From the NCBI RefSeq assembly GCF_008107445.1, contig NZ_VSLD01000004.1:186001-250000 (forward strand): a stretch of DNA of 64,000 nucleotides. Reading direction: 5' to 3'. The stretch comes from Arthrobacter echini (GTDB lineage Bacteria > Actinomycetota > Actinomycetes > Actinomycetales > Micrococcaceae). Below the pieces are notes generated by a model that saw only the letters and a list, made by a program, of their open reading frames with translations, had not been told where the DNA came from and did not search any database. This document shows positions 9,179 to 18,219 of this stretch, in pieces (within the stretch, counting starts at the first letter, position 1; every line of letters starts with the position of its first letter). The translations under genes were made by a program, and so were the position numbers.

Positions 9179-9901
9179 CTAGAGATCGAGCACGTAGGTG
9201 CGCCCGCGACCGAGCAGTGTGAAACCACGGCTCGAGAAGAACGGGTAGCCCTGCGGCGTCGCGTTGACCGTCAGCGTCGCGGCGCCTGCCTCACCCGCGG
9301 CCCTCGCCGTTGCCCCGAGCAGTGTCGTGGCCAGCCCCTGCCGCTGGAACCCGGGGAGAACCTCGAGCTGGTGGATGCCGCCGATCCCCGTCGGACCGGC
9401 TACCCCGGAGGGGTAGAACGAGTAGGCGGCTCCGGTGATGGTGCCGCCGTCGTCCCGCGTCACGGCATGCCAGGCGCGGTGCGGTTCCACGCGCACCACG
9501 CGCACCACGCGCAGCTCCTGCTCCAGCGGGCCCGAATAGTCCGGCACTTCGCGGGTGAGGATCGCGGCGTCGTTCCCGCCCTGGACGACGTCGGCCACGG
9601 GCGCAGCCATCCACCAGGGCTGCCAGCTCATCCTGAAGCCGAGAGGCCCGAGCCCGACGGCGTCGACGGCGCTGTTGAGCCAGATGCGCGCGGACGACGC
9701 CCCCAGCCGCAAACCTTCCGCCAGAGCGGGCCGCACAGCAGCGGCGGTGACGGAGTCGGGGAACATCAGCATGAGCTCCTTCCGAGCCGGCAACCACACC
9801 CAGGTGGACCCGTGGGTGGAGAACGTCTTCCCACCCGTCGCCGTCGCGAGTGCGGCGTTCCACGCGGACTGGTGCCGCTGACACTGCGCGATGGTCACCA
9901 T
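9179..9901 (-). CDS. GNAT-family N-acetyltransferase
   Basis: The 240-residue protein has a GNAT fold in its C-terminal half. Residues around LEVLPGFQRQGLATTLL give the acetyl-CoA pyrophosphate loop (Q/R-x-x-G-x-A), followed by TLTVNATPQGYPFFSSRGF, the usual beta5-alpha4 region. The N-terminal 100 residues are less conserved. Substrate cannot be predicted. The open frame reaches 9979 but would overlap the end of the M3 peptidase gene by more than 50 nt; ATG 9901 avoids this, although its ribosome binding site is weak. It lies 25 nt downstream of the peptidase gene on the same strand, so co-transcription is likely. Confidence 0.78.
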   Translation of the reverse strand: MVTIAQCQRHQSAWNAALATATGGKTFSTHGSTWVWLPARKELMLMFPDSVTAAAVRPALAEGLRLGASSARIWLNSAVDAVGLGPLGFRMSWQPWWMAAPVADVVQGGNDAAILTREVPDYSGPLEQELRVVRVVRVEPHRAWHAVTRDDGGTITGAAYSFYPSGVAGPTGIGGIHQLEVLPGFQRQGLATTLLGATARAAGEAGAATLTVNATPQGYPFFSSRGFTLLGRGRTYVLDL

Positions 9902-9926
9902 GTCGGCTCGACCGAGGGCCCCCTGC

Positions 9927-11936
9927 TCATGCCAGGCCGCGCCGCACGAGCAGGGGCGTGAGATCGGCATCGCGCCCACGGAAGCTGCGGAAGGCCTGCA
10001 GCGGTTCCACGCTGTTGCCCCTCGAGAGCAGCTCCCGTCGGAAGTGATCTCCGTTCTGCCTCGTCAGCCCGCCGGAGGACTTGAACCACTCCACCGTGTC
10101 GGCGTCGAGCATCTCGCTCCAGATGTACGCGTAGTAGGACGCAGCGTATCCGCCGGCGAAGATGTGCTTGAAGTAGGAGGTGCGGTACCTCGGCGGCACC
10201 GGGGCGAAGTCGACGCCTGCGTCCGCGAGAGCCGCTGCCTCGAACGCGAGCGGATCCTCGATCGTGGTCCCGGCGGGGATCGAGTGCCAGGCGAGATCGA
10301 GCAGTGTGGCCCCGAGATACGCCGTCGTCTCGAAACCCTCACCCCAGGCTCCCGCCGCATGGATACGGTCGATCACGTCCTGCGGCAGGGCCTCCCCGGT
10401 CTCGTGATGGCGCGCGTAGTGCGCCACGACCTCCGGCCACAGGATCCACATCTCATTGACCTGCGACGGGTACTCGACGAAGTCGCGCGGCACGGACGTC
10501 CCGGCGAAGAGCGGGTAGGTCACGTCCGAGAAGAGCCCGTGCAGGGCATGGCCGAACTCGTGGAAGGTGGTGACCACCTGGTCGTAGGAGAGCAGGGTCG
10601 GCTCGCCCGACGCCGGCTTCGAGATGTTCAGGTTGTTGATGACGACGGCGCGTGTTCCCTCGAGGGCCGACTGGTCGACGAACGAGTTCATCCACGCCCC
10701 ACCGCTCTTCGTGTCACGCGTGTAGTAGTCACCGAGGAACAGGCCGAGTCCGGAGCCGTCCTCGTTGAAGACCTCCCACACCCTGACGTCCGGGTGGTAG
10801 CCCTCCAGATCGGGGCGCTCGGTGAAGGTGAGCCCGTACAGGCGGTGCGCGGCGTAGAAGATGCCGTCGTCGATCACCCGCTCCAGCTCGAAGTAGGGAC
10901 GGAGCCCATCGAGGTCGACGTCGAACCTGGCCCTGCGGACCCTGGCCGCATAGAAGGCCCAGTCCCAGGGCTCCACGAGGTGGCCCGCCTCGGCTTCCAG
11001 TTCCACAGCCTCGGCCCGGGCATTGCGGACCGCCGGAGCAGCGAGATCGCGCATCCGGTCCATGATCGCCTCCAGCGACGGTGCTGTCTGGCTGTCCGTC
11101 GCGGCGGCGGCGTACGAGTCGAAGCCGAGGAGGCTTGCGCGCTCCGCACGCAGGGTGGCCATCCGTGTCGCGATCGCGAGCGTGTCGGAGTCGTTACCGC
11201 GGGCACCACGGTGCACGGATGCCTCATGGAGACGGCGGCGTACCTCCCGGTTCGTGAGCAGCTCCAGCGCGGGCTGCGCCGTCGGCAGGATCAAGGTCAG
11301 GAGGTACTTGCCGTCATGACCGGCGTCAGCCGCCGCCGTGGCGGCGGCGGAGATCGCATCGGGAGACAGACCGTCGAGCTCCTCGGCGGAGTCGACCAGC
11401 AGGGCAGAGGTGTTCGTGTCCTTCAACAGCTTCTGGGAGAACTCGGTACTCAGCGCAGAGAGGCTCGAGTTGAGCGCACGGAGCGTGGCCTGCGCGTCAT
11501 CGTCCAGTTCGGCTCCTGCCCGCACGAAACTGCTGACGTACTCCTCGACGAGGCGCACGGACTCGTGGTCCAGGCCGTTGGTCGAAACCTGACGGAGGCG
11601 GTCGAACAGCGCCCGATTGAGCTTGATATTGTCCTCGTGCTCGGCCAGGCGTGGCGCGATGAGCTGCTCGAGCTCCTGGATGGCATCAGTGGCGTGGCTC
11701 ACGGAATTGCTGAAGAAGACCCTCGATACCCGATCGAGCGTGCTGCCGGCACGCTCGAGGGCAACGAGTGTGTTCTCGAAGGAGGGGTCCTCCACAGACC
11801 CGGTGATGGCGTCGATCTGCTCCAGGTGCTCTGCGAAGCCGGCATCGAACGCCGGGAGGTAGTGCTCGTCCTTGATGGTGGCGAAGGGTGGCAGGTTGTA
11901 GTCGAGTGTGCTCGGGGCCAGGAAAGGGTTGCTCAT
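9927..11936 (-). CDS. M3-family metallopeptidase (peptidyl-dipeptidase Dcp-like)
   Basis: The 669-residue protein has the thimet-type zinc motif HEFGHALHG with a downstream glutamate region (FVEYPSQVNEMW), characteristic of M3 peptidases. Length and the C-terminal ending GGYAASYYAYIWSEMLDAD match the Dcp/oligopeptidase A group, cytoplasmic enzymes that cut short peptides, Dcp by removing C-terminal dipeptides. No signal peptide is visible. I chose ATG 11936 (MSNPFLAPS); a GTG six codons earlier (11954) is possible, and neither start has a clear ribosome binding site. Confidence 0.9.
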   Translation of the reverse strand: MSNPFLAPSTLDYNLPPFATIKDEHYLPAFDAGFAEHLEQIDAITGSVEDPSFENTLVALERAGSTLDRVSRVFFSNSVSHATDAIQELEQLIAPRLAEHEDNIKLNRALFDRLRQVSTNGLDHESVRLVEEYVSSFVRAGAELDDDAQATLRALNSSLSALSTEFSQKLLKDTNTSALLVDSAEELDGLSPDAISAAATAAADAGHDGKYLLTLILPTAQPALELLTNREVRRRLHEASVHRGARGNDSDTLAIATRMATLRAERASLLGFDSYAAAATDSQTAPSLEAIMDRMRDLAAPAVRNARAEAVELEAEAGHLVEPWDWAFYAARVRRARFDVDLDGLRPYFELERVIDDGIFYAAHRLYGLTFTERPDLEGYHPDVRVWEVFNEDGSGLGLFLGDYYTRDTKSGGAWMNSFVDQSALEGTRAVVINNLNISKPASGEPTLLSYDQVVTTFHEFGHALHGLFSDVTYPLFAGTSVPRDFVEYPSQVNEMWILWPEVVAHYARHHETGEALPQDVIDRIHAAGAWGEGFETTAYLGATLLDLAWHSIPAGTTIEDPLAFEAAALADAGVDFAPVPPRYRTSYFKHIFAGGYAASYYAYIWSEMLDADTVEWFKSSGGLTRQNGDHFRRELLSRGNSVEPLQAFRSFRGRDADLTPLLVRRGLA

Positions 11937-12144
11937 GGGAACCAACTTTTGCACGTTGTTGCACTTTCATGCGCCACCCTTGACCCTGCTTCCCCGGCGA
12001 CCCTACTGTCGGAGTGTTTCGCTGCCCGACGATCGACGCGATCCTCCTCGGATCGCAGGGTCCACGGCCGGCATCCCTGGCGCCGATGCCGGTGGGCCGT
12101 GAGGCACGCCGGGCAGTGCAGCCCGGTTTCGAGAAGGAGCTTCG

Positions 12145-13710
12145 ATGAGAACCACTCGATCCAGAACGATCCTCGCGGCAACCTTGACGATCGCGCTCTG
12201 CGGGGTCGGTGCGACCCTTCCGGCCGCGGCGACGGCGCCGGTCCCGAAGGACCAGACTGCACCACCCGAGCATGCGACGCCGATTCCCGAGATCGAAGGC
12301 CCACTGGTGACCACAGGGACGTCCTACCCATTCGGGGCAGCCGATCACCAGGAGGTGCCGCAGGACCTCCGGAAGCTGCGTTACGTCGAGGAGGAGTTCC
12401 TGGTCAGCGGCACCTCGAACGTCTACACCTGGCCCGGAACAGGACCGGCCGAGATCCGCACCCCGGACAGTCCCTACACCACGCGTGTGCTGGTCCGGAA
12501 GCCGGCCAAGGGCCAGAAGTTCAGCGGGAACGTCGTCGTCGAGATGCTCAACCCCAGCAATCTGTTCGATCTGAACATCGGCTGGGCCATGGCGCAGAAG
12601 CAGATCGTCGACAACGGCGATGCCTGGGTGGGTATCACGGCGAAGCCGATCGCCGTCGACGCCCTGAAGAACTTCGACGCTGAACGCTACGCGTCCCTCT
12701 CCTTCGCGAATCCGCTGCCTCTCACCGATCCTGCGAACTGCACCGCGGTCGCGGCGGACTCGTCGAGGACCACGGAGAACGGCCTCATCTGGGACATCTA
12801 CTCGCAGGTGGGGGCGTGGCTCAGGAGCGACGACGCCGCCAACCCCCTGCGCTACGGTTCGACGGACTCGCTCGTGGAACACGCCTACGGGTTCGGCTAC
12901 TCCCAGACCGGCGGGTACCTCGTCAACTACATCAACGGCGTGCACCCGCGCGTCGTGGAATCGGACGGGAAGCCGATCTACGATGCCTACATCGTGGCGG
13001 TCGCCGGTGGGGCCTTCGCGGGCGCCTACCCCATGAACCAGTGCGAACCGGCACCGCCGGCGGGCGATCCACGACGTCAGTTCGAGGACGTGGGCGTACC
13101 GATCATGCGCATGATGTCGCAGTCCGACTATCTGCTGGGCATCGGTTCCCGCCGCCCGGACAGTGACGAGCCCGGTGATCGCTACCGCCACTACGAGATG
13201 GCCGGCGCAGGCCACGCCACACCGGACGAGCTCATCTTCTCGGCGTCCTCGGCGGACATCCTCGCCGCGGATCGCGCCGTTCCGCCCGCGTCCTGCAACG
13301 AGGGACCACGCAGCAGATTCCCGAGCTCCATCTTCTTCGATGCTGCGCTGCGCAACCTCGACCTGTGGGTCCGGGACGGTGTGGCCCCGCCCCACGCCGA
13401 ACCGATCCTCGTCCGGGACGGCAAGCCCGTTCTCGACCAGTTCGGCAACGTCCGGGGTGGTCTGCGATCGCCCTTCCTCGATGTCCCGACGAGCACGTGG
13501 TACGGCACCGCGACGGGAGCGTCCTTCTGCTTCATCGCAGGGTACGAGCGACCCCTGTCGCAGGAGGTCCTCGATGCGCTCTACCCCAATCACGGCCGGT
13601 ACCTGAAGGCGGTCAGCGATGATATCCGGGCACTCGAGCGTCGAGGCTTCCTGACGGCGTACGACGCCCGTCAGCTGCGCCTCGACGCCGCACGGAGCGA
13701 CATCCCCTGA
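12145..13710 (+). CDS. Secreted alpha/beta hydrolase-domain protein
   Basis: The 521-residue protein begins with a clear Sec signal peptide: charged MRTTRSRT, a hydrophobic core and an A-x-A-like site near residues 28-31 (PAAATA). The mature protein contains YGFGYSQTGGYLVNYI, a G-x-S-x-x-G nucleophile elbow like that of the alpha/beta hydrolase domain family PF20091 (Abhydrolase_10), and a late GAGHATPDE stretch that may carry the catalytic histidine. Substrate is unknown; an esterase or lipase acting outside the cell is the likeliest role. A GAAGGAG site precedes ATG 12145. It is a single gene with its own terminator at 13720. Confidence 0.78.
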   Translation: MRTTRSRTILAATLTIALCGVGATLPAAATAPVPKDQTAPPEHATPIPEIEGPLVTTGTSYPFGAADHQEVPQDLRKLRYVEEEFLVSGTSNVYTWPGTGPAEIRTPDSPYTTRVLVRKPAKGQKFSGNVVVEMLNPSNLFDLNIGWAMAQKQIVDNGDAWVGITAKPIAVDALKNFDAERYASLSFANPLPLTDPANCTAVAADSSRTTENGLIWDIYSQVGAWLRSDDAANPLRYGSTDSLVEHAYGFGYSQTGGYLVNYINGVHPRVVESDGKPIYDAYIVAVAGGAFAGAYPMNQCEPAPPAGDPRRQFEDVGVPIMRMMSQSDYLLGIGSRRPDSDEPGDRYRHYEMAGAGHATPDELIFSASSADILAADRAVPPASCNEGPRSRFPSSIFFDAALRNLDLWVRDGVAPPHAEPILVRDGKPVLDQFGNVRGGLRSPFLDVPTSTWYGTATGASFCFIAGYERPLSQEVLDALYPNHGRYLKAVSDDIRALERRGFLTAYDARQLRLDAARSDIP

Positions 13711-13719
13711 AGAGGTCAC

Positions 13720-13748
13720 GGGTGAGGCTCCGCCGGGGAGCCTCACCC
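13720..13748. terminator. Terminator hairpin after the secreted hydrolase
   Basis: A 12-bp perfect stem (GGGTGAGGCTCC at 13720-13731 pairing with 13737-13748) with a 5-nt loop lies between this gene and the convergent gatD. No long T run follows. Confidence 0.7.
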
Positions 13749-13774
13749 GGAGGACCTTCGCCAGAAGCACCGAT

Positions 13775-14545
13775 CTAGCGGGGCCTCGCCCCGGCCTGCT
13801 TCCGGGCCAGCTCGGCGAGCGAGTCGTCGAGGCCGGTGTCGTCGAACGATCCGAATCTGCGCTCTGCCGCAGTCCGCAGCAGGAAGTCGGCGATCGCCGG
13901 ATTCTTCGGCAGCAGCGAACCGTGCAGGTAGCTACCCACCACATTCCTCGAACGGGCGCCCTCGGAGCTGTCCTCTGCATTGTTGCCCACACCCTTGACC
14001 ACGGTACCGAGCGGCAACACGCCGTCCCCGAGGAAGGTCTGGCCGCTGTGGTTCTCGTACCCGTGGATCTCGCCGAACTCCTCGCTGGTGGCGACCACGT
14101 TCCCGATCAGTCGGTCGCTCCCACCGCGCGTCTCCAGATCCAGCACCCCGATCCCCGGGATGTCCGTACCACCGTGCGTCCTGAAGACCGTGCCGAACAA
14201 CTGGTACATCCCACAGATCACGAGCATCGGTGTGCCGTCGTCGGCATGTGCACGCAGCGTCGGGGCGATGGCCTGCAGGTCGTCCTGGATGACCAGCTGG
14301 CCGCTGTCCTGACCGCCACCGCCGATGATGAGATCGACGTCGTCGGGAAACGTGTCACCGATGTCGTACTCGAGGATCTCGGCGCCGTAGCCACGCCAGG
14401 CGAGGCGCTGCCTGAGCACGAGGACATTCCCGTAGTCGCCGTAGATGTTCATCTCGCGCGGGTAGAGCTGCAGGATGCGCAGCGATCCCTTCGAGGAATC
14501 GGTGGCTGCGCTGGTCAGGGCGCCGGCGGACGGTGCATCGCTCAT
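13775..14545 (-). CDS. gatD: Lipid II isoglutaminyl synthase, glutaminase subunit GatD
   Basis: The 256-residue protein is a CobB/CobQ-like class I glutamine amidotransferase. It shows LQLYPREMNIYGDYGN at the N-terminus, the nucleophile cysteine in VICGMYQLFG and the catalytic histidine in GSYLHGSLLPKN. GatD hydrolyses glutamine and passes ammonia to MurT, which amidates the alpha-carboxyl of D-Glu in lipid II. The ATG at 14545 overlaps the murT stop by one base (TGATG), indicating coupled translation and a 1:1 complex. The frame is open further upstream to 14800, but that part lies inside murT. Confidence 0.94.
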   Translation of the reverse strand: MSDAPSAGALTSAATDSSKGSLRILQLYPREMNIYGDYGNVLVLRQRLAWRGYGAEILEYDIGDTFPDDVDLIIGGGGQDSGQLVIQDDLQAIAPTLRAHADDGTPMLVICGMYQLFGTVFRTHGGTDIPGIGVLDLETRGGSDRLIGNVVATSEEFGEIHGYENHSGQTFLGDGVLPLGTVVKGVGNNAEDSSEGARSRNVVGSYLHGSLLPKNPAIADFLLRTAAERRFGSFDDTGLDDSLAELARKQAGARPR

Positions 14546-15816
14546 CAGGAGACCACCTCGACTTTCGCGATCTTGGAGAGCTCGCGGCGTACCGCGAGCA
14601 TGGCTGTGTAGGTGCAGAAGATGCGGCGGGGCTGCCCGCCCGATCCGCTGATGAAGGTCTTGAGAGCCGCGGTGATGTCGGGCTCCACGTCGCCCACCCG
14701 GACGCCGTCGTAGGTCAGTCGCAGTGCCATGTCGTAGGCGCGGACACCGGTGACGATCTCGACCCCGTCGTGGCGCAGCGAGTCGAAGTCCACGTCCCAC
14801 AGCCAGGACATGTCGCGACCGTCGGCATAGTTGTCGTTGATGGCGATCATGGTGGCGCAGCCCGCCGGATCGAAGGACTTCAGTCCCAGCCGGAAGCCGC
14901 TCGGGTTCTTCACGAGCACCAGCTCCAGGGGCTGACCGTCGACGACGATGCTCTCGCCGCGGCCGAACGCCGGTTCCACGGCCGCCAGCGACCCGAAGAG
15001 ACGATCGACGTCGGCGGCCCCGCCGAGCACCGTGCGTGCCGCCGCGAGCGCTGCCGCCGCATTGAAGATGTTGTACACCCCGCGCAGCCGCAGCTCGGTG
15101 CGGACACTCATGCCGTCGACCTCGAACTCGGCCGCGTTGCCCTCGACGGTGGTCAGGACGACGTCGGCGGGTAGCGCAGCAGCGGGTGCGGTCCCCTCGG
15201 CGCCACGCAGTTCGTCATCGTTGGGGAAGGTGCTGCGCAGCGACGCGTGGAGGCCGAAGTAGGCGACATCCGCCTGGGTGACGGAGGACGCGATGCCCGC
15301 GACGCGGGGATCCTCGCGGTTCAGGACGACCGTCCCGGTGGTGGCGACCGCTATGCGCTCCAGCAGGCGCGTGGTCGCATCGATCTCGCCGAAGCGGTCC
15401 AGCTGATCACGGAGGACGTTCAGGAGCAGCGAGTACCGGGGCGGGACCAGCTTCACGAAGTGCACGGCATGGGCTTCGTCGAGCTCGAGGACCGCGACGT
15501 CGGCGGAGAGTCTCCCGCGCCAGTCCACCTCGCCGAGGAGGGCTGCCGCGACACCACGCGTGAAGTTGCTGCCGGTGCGGTTGGTGAACACCGTCAGCCC
15601 CTGGCCCTCGAGGAGTTCCACCACCATCTTCGTGGTGGTGGTCTTGCCATTCGTACCGCTGACCACCACCACGCCCCGGGGCAGGGAGGCGAGGGCGCGA
15701 CCCATGAAACCGGGATCGAGGCGCTCGACGACGAGGCCCGGGAGCGCGGAGCCACCGCCGCGCAGTCGGGAGGCGATGCGCACAGCCTTGCCCACGAGAA
15801 CTGGAAGGGGATTCAT
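14545..15816 (-). CDS. murT: Lipid II isoglutaminyl synthase, Mur-ligase subunit MurT
   Basis: The 423-residue protein is a Mur-ligase homologue. The P-loop is VVVSGTNGKTTTTKM, the central ATPase part includes LLLNVLRDQLDRFGEID, and the C-terminal DUF1727 domain contains NDNYADGRDMSWLWDVDFD with candidate catalytic aspartates. MurT activates the D-Glu carboxylate of lipid II for amidation by GatD-derived ammonia. The middle segment where firmicute MurT proteins carry a four-cysteine zinc ribbon has no cysteines at all; the only two cysteines are near the C-terminus. ATG 15816 follows GGAGG by a single base, which is too close for normal use, and a GATAAT box 8 nt upstream suggests an almost leaderless message. 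Confidence 0.93.
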   Translation of the reverse strand: MNPLPVLVGKAVRIASRLRGGGSALPGLVVERLDPGFMGRALASLPRGVVVVSGTNGKTTTTKMVVELLEGQGLTVFTNRTGSNFTRGVAAALLGEVDWRGRLSADVAVLELDEAHAVHFVKLVPPRYSLLLNVLRDQLDRFGEIDATTRLLERIAVATTGTVVLNREDPRVAGIASSVTQADVAYFGLHASLRSTFPNDDELRGAEGTAPAAALPADVVLTTVEGNAAEFEVDGMSVRTELRLRGVYNIFNAAAALAAARTVLGGAADVDRLFGSLAAVEPAFGRGESIVVDGQPLELVLVKNPSGFRLGLKSFDPAGCATMIAINDNYADGRDMSWLWDVDFDSLRHDGVEIVTGVRAYDMALRLTYDGVRVGDVEPDITAALKTFISGSGGQPRRIFCTYTAMLAVRRELSKIAKVEVVS

Positions 15817-15824
15817 GCCTCCAC

Positions 15825-15830
15825 ATTATC
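15825..15830 (-). promoter_or_regulatory. Probable murT -10 box (GATAAT)
   Basis: GATAAT on the minus strand ends 8 nt before the murT ATG, predicting a 5' leader of only one or two bases. It lies in the 102-nt divergent gap with pdxT. Confidence 0.45.
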
Positions 15831-15906
15831 GTCGTCGGGCCCTCCTGCCCCGCAGGTGCCGCACCGGAGGCCGCACACAGCTGCCGGTGCTGTCCCGGAC
15901 ACCACC

Positions 15907-15912
15907 TAGAAT
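15907..15912 (+). promoter_or_regulatory. Leaderless -10 box of pdxT (TAGAAT)
   Basis: TAGAAT is followed by 6 nt and then the pdxT ATG, so transcription would start at the start codon itself. No ribosome binding site is present, which agrees with leaderless translation. Confidence 0.65.
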
Positions 15913-15918
15913 CGACGG

Positions 15919-16710
15919 ATGACGTCCTCGCCTCCTGCGTCCGGAACCGCAGCCCCCCACCGGCCGGCCGATCTCCCCGATGCCCCCACGGGCCGGCCGG
16001 CGCCGAGCAGGACCCTCTGCGTCGGTGTTCTCGCGGTGCAGGGCGATGTGCGCGAGCACATCAACACGATCGAGTCCCTCGGTGGACGCGCCGTCCCCGT
16101 GCGCAGGCCCGCCGAACTGGCGGCACTCGACGGTCTGATCATCCCCGGGGGCGAGTCCACCACGATGGACCGGCTGACCCGGATCTTCGGGCTCGCCGAA
16201 CCGCTGCGCGATCTCATCGGCAGCGGTCTGCCGGTGTACGGATCCTGCGCCGGAATGATCATGCTCTCCGACGTGATCGCCGATCCCTCGGTCGATCAGC
16301 TCGGTCAGCCGCAGCAGAGCCTCGGCGGTCTCGACATGGTGGTGCGGCGCAATGCCTTCGGCCGCCAGCGCGAGTCCTTCGAGACCGATCTCGCCTTCAC
16401 CGGACTGGCGGGCCACACACCCGTCCGGGCCGTCTTCATCCGTGCCCCCTGGGTCGAGAAGGTGGGCGACGGCGTCCAGGTCCTCGCCGAAGTCCCCGCC
16501 GGTGGCACACCCGCCGCCGGTCCGCTCGAGGGGACCACGGGTCCCCGGAGGGGCGTGCCGCCTGGGGACACGGACGCCGGTGCCGAGCCGGTCGCTAGAA
16601 TCGTGGCAGTGCGTTCGGGGAATCTGCTGGCCACGAGTTTCCACCCGGAGATCACGGGGGAGCGGCGGGTCCACGAACTTTTCATCCGGATGATCAGAGG
16701 AGAAGCGTAA
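15919..16710 (+). CDS. pdxT: Pyridoxal 5'-phosphate synthase, glutaminase subunit
   Basis: PdxT hydrolyses glutamine and feeds ammonia to PdxS. The class I amidotransferase motifs are present: [19 protein letters not shown], the nucleophile in YGSCAGMI and the His-Glu pair in SFHPEITG. At 263 residues it is longer than the usual 190-200. There is an N-terminal extension of about 32 residues and a Pro/Gly-rich insertion of about 33 residues (bases about 16497-16590) just before the strand leading to the catalytic histidine. The start is an ATG directly after a TAGAAT box. It is followed by yebC after 2 nt, so it heads the yebC-ruvCAB gene string. Confidence 0.94.
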   Translation: MTSSPPASGTAAPHRPADLPDAPTGRPAPSRTLCVGVLAVQGDVREHINTIESLGGRAVPVRRPAELAALDGLIIPGGESTTMDRLTRIFGLAEPLRDLIGSGLPVYGSCAGMIMLSDVIADPSVDQLGQPQQSLGGLDMVVRRNAFGRQRESFETDLAFTGLAGHTPVRAVFIRAPWVEKVGDGVQVLAEVPAGGTPAAGPLEGTTGPRRGVPPGDTDAGAEPVARIVAVRSGNLLATSFHPEITGERRVHELFIRMIRGEA

Positions 16711-16712
16711 GC

Positions 16713-17471
16713 ATGTCGGGCCACTCCAAATGGGCAACAACGAAGCACAAGAAAGCGGCGATCGACGCCAAGCGCGCCAAGTCCTTCGCCAAATTGATCA
16801 AGAACATCGAGGTGGCCGCGCGCGCCGGCGGCGCCGATGTGGCCGGCAACCCCGGTCTCGAGCTGGCGGTCTCGAAGGCCAAGAAGACCTCCGTACCGAT
16901 CGACAACATCAATCGAGCCGTGAAGCGCGGGGCCGGGCTGCTCGGCGAAGCCGTCGACTACCAGACCATCATGTACGAGGCGCGCGGGCCCCAGGGCTCC
17001 GCCCTGCTGATCGAGTGCCTCACCGACAACAAGAACCGCGCGGCGTCCGAGGTGCGTCTCGGGATCACCCGCCACGGTGGCTCCGTCGCCGATCCCGGGT
17101 CGGTCTCCTACCTCTTCGCGCGCAAGGGCGTCGTCACGCTCCCGCGGAAGGACCTCACGGAGGACGAGCTGCTGATGTCGGTGCTCGACGCCGGGGCGGA
17201 CGAGGTCAAGGAATCCGCCGACACCTTCGAGATCATCTCGGAGCCGCAGGATCTGCGCGCCGTGGTCGAGGCGCTCGAGGAGAGCGGCATCGAGTACGAC
17301 GCCGACGAGGTCGAGTTCGTGCCGTCGATGCAGGTGGATCTCGATGCCGACGGCGGGCGGAAGTTCCTGCGGCTCGTGGATGCCCTCGAAGAGCTCGACG
17401 ACGTCCAGAACGTCTACTCGAACGCCCACCTGCCCGCCGACGTCCTGGCCGAGCTCGAGAACGACGACTGA
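16713..17471 (+). CDS. YebC/PmpR-family regulatory protein
   Basis: The 252-residue protein begins [20 protein letters not shown], the unmistakable start of the YebC family, and contains [22 protein letters not shown] and the acidic C-terminal domain. Members act as DNA-binding regulators, and recent work on related proteins links some to ribosome stalling at proline runs. The conserved position before ruvC is typical. An AGAGGAGAAG site precedes the ATG, and pdxT stops 2 nt before it. Confidence 0.95.
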   Translation: MSGHSKWATTKHKKAAIDAKRAKSFAKLIKNIEVAARAGGADVAGNPGLELAVSKAKKTSVPIDNINRAVKRGAGLLGEAVDYQTIMYEARGPQGSALLIECLTDNKNRAASEVRLGITRHGGSVADPGSVSYLFARKGVVTLPRKDLTEDELLMSVLDAGADEVKESADTFEIISEPQDLRAVVEALEESGIEYDADEVEFVPSMQVDLDADGGRKFLRLVDALEELDDVQNVYSNAHLPADVLAELENDD

Positions 17472-17507
17472 CATCGCAGGGGTGAGGAACGCGGGCCGCG
17501 GAACGCC

Positions 17508-18071
17508 ATGACGTATCGCGTGATGGGCGTGGACCCGGGGCTGACGCGGTGCGGGCTCGCCGTGGTCGATATCGAGCCGAACCGGCACTCCACCCTCGTG
17601 GCGGTCGGCGTGGTGGGTACCGATCCGGGACGGAGCCTCGACGAGCGGCTCCTGGTCATCTCCGAAGCCGTCGATGCGTGGCTGGACCTGCACGAGCCCC
17701 AGGTCCTCGCGGTGGAGCGCGTGTTCAGCCAGCTCAACGTCAGCACGGTCATGGGCACCGCGCAGGCGTCCGGCGTCGTGATCGTCTCCGCCGCGCGCCG
17801 CGGGATTCCCGTGGCGCTCCACACGCCCACCGAGGTGAAGGCCGCCGTGACCGGTAACGGCCAGGCGGACAAGGTGGCCGTCACCAAGATGGTCACCAAG
17901 ATCCTTCGCCTGAAGACCTCGCCCAGACCGGCCGATGCCGCCGATGCACTCGCGCTGGCCATCACCCATGCGTGGCGCAGGGGAGCGCAGCCCGGTGCCG
18001 CCCCGGGTGCCTCGGTCACACCCGCCCAGCGGATCTGGGCCGAGGCGGAGGCACGGGCACGACGGCGCTGA
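17508..18071 (+). CDS. ruvC: Crossover junction endodeoxyribonuclease RuvC
   Basis: The 187-residue Holliday-junction resolvase has an RNase H fold. It has the first catalytic aspartate in [12 protein letters not shown], an acidic residue in [11 protein letters not shown] and the C-terminal acidic pair in [15 protein letters not shown]. It cuts four-way junctions held by RuvAB during recombinational repair. It is 36 nt after yebC and in line with ruvA and ruvB. The extra C-terminal tail (about 20 residues, Ala/Arg-rich) is common in actinobacteria. Confidence 0.96.
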   Translation: MTYRVMGVDPGLTRCGLAVVDIEPNRHSTLVAVGVVGTDPGRSLDERLLVISEAVDAWLDLHEPQVLAVERVFSQLNVSTVMGTAQASGVVIVSAARRGIPVALHTPTEVKAAVTGNGQADKVAVTKMVTKILRLKTSPRPADAADALALAITHAWRRGAQPGAAPGASVTPAQRIWAEAEARARRR

Positions 18072-18219
18072 CCGGCCCTCCCACCGCACGGACCGGGGTC
18101 GAGCGGTGTGGCGGCTCGATCGGGACGGCCGGCGCCGGTACCGTTGTGCAGTAGAACGTGTGTTCGATACCAGCATCCGTCCGGTTCCGCCGGCGTCATC
18201 TCTTCTTGGAGCGTTTCAC

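Noticed and set aside
16596-16601. TAGAAT followed by GTG inside pdxT, resembling a leaderless promoter
   Set aside because: It lies within the pdxT coding sequence, and the frame that follows is simply the end of pdxT.
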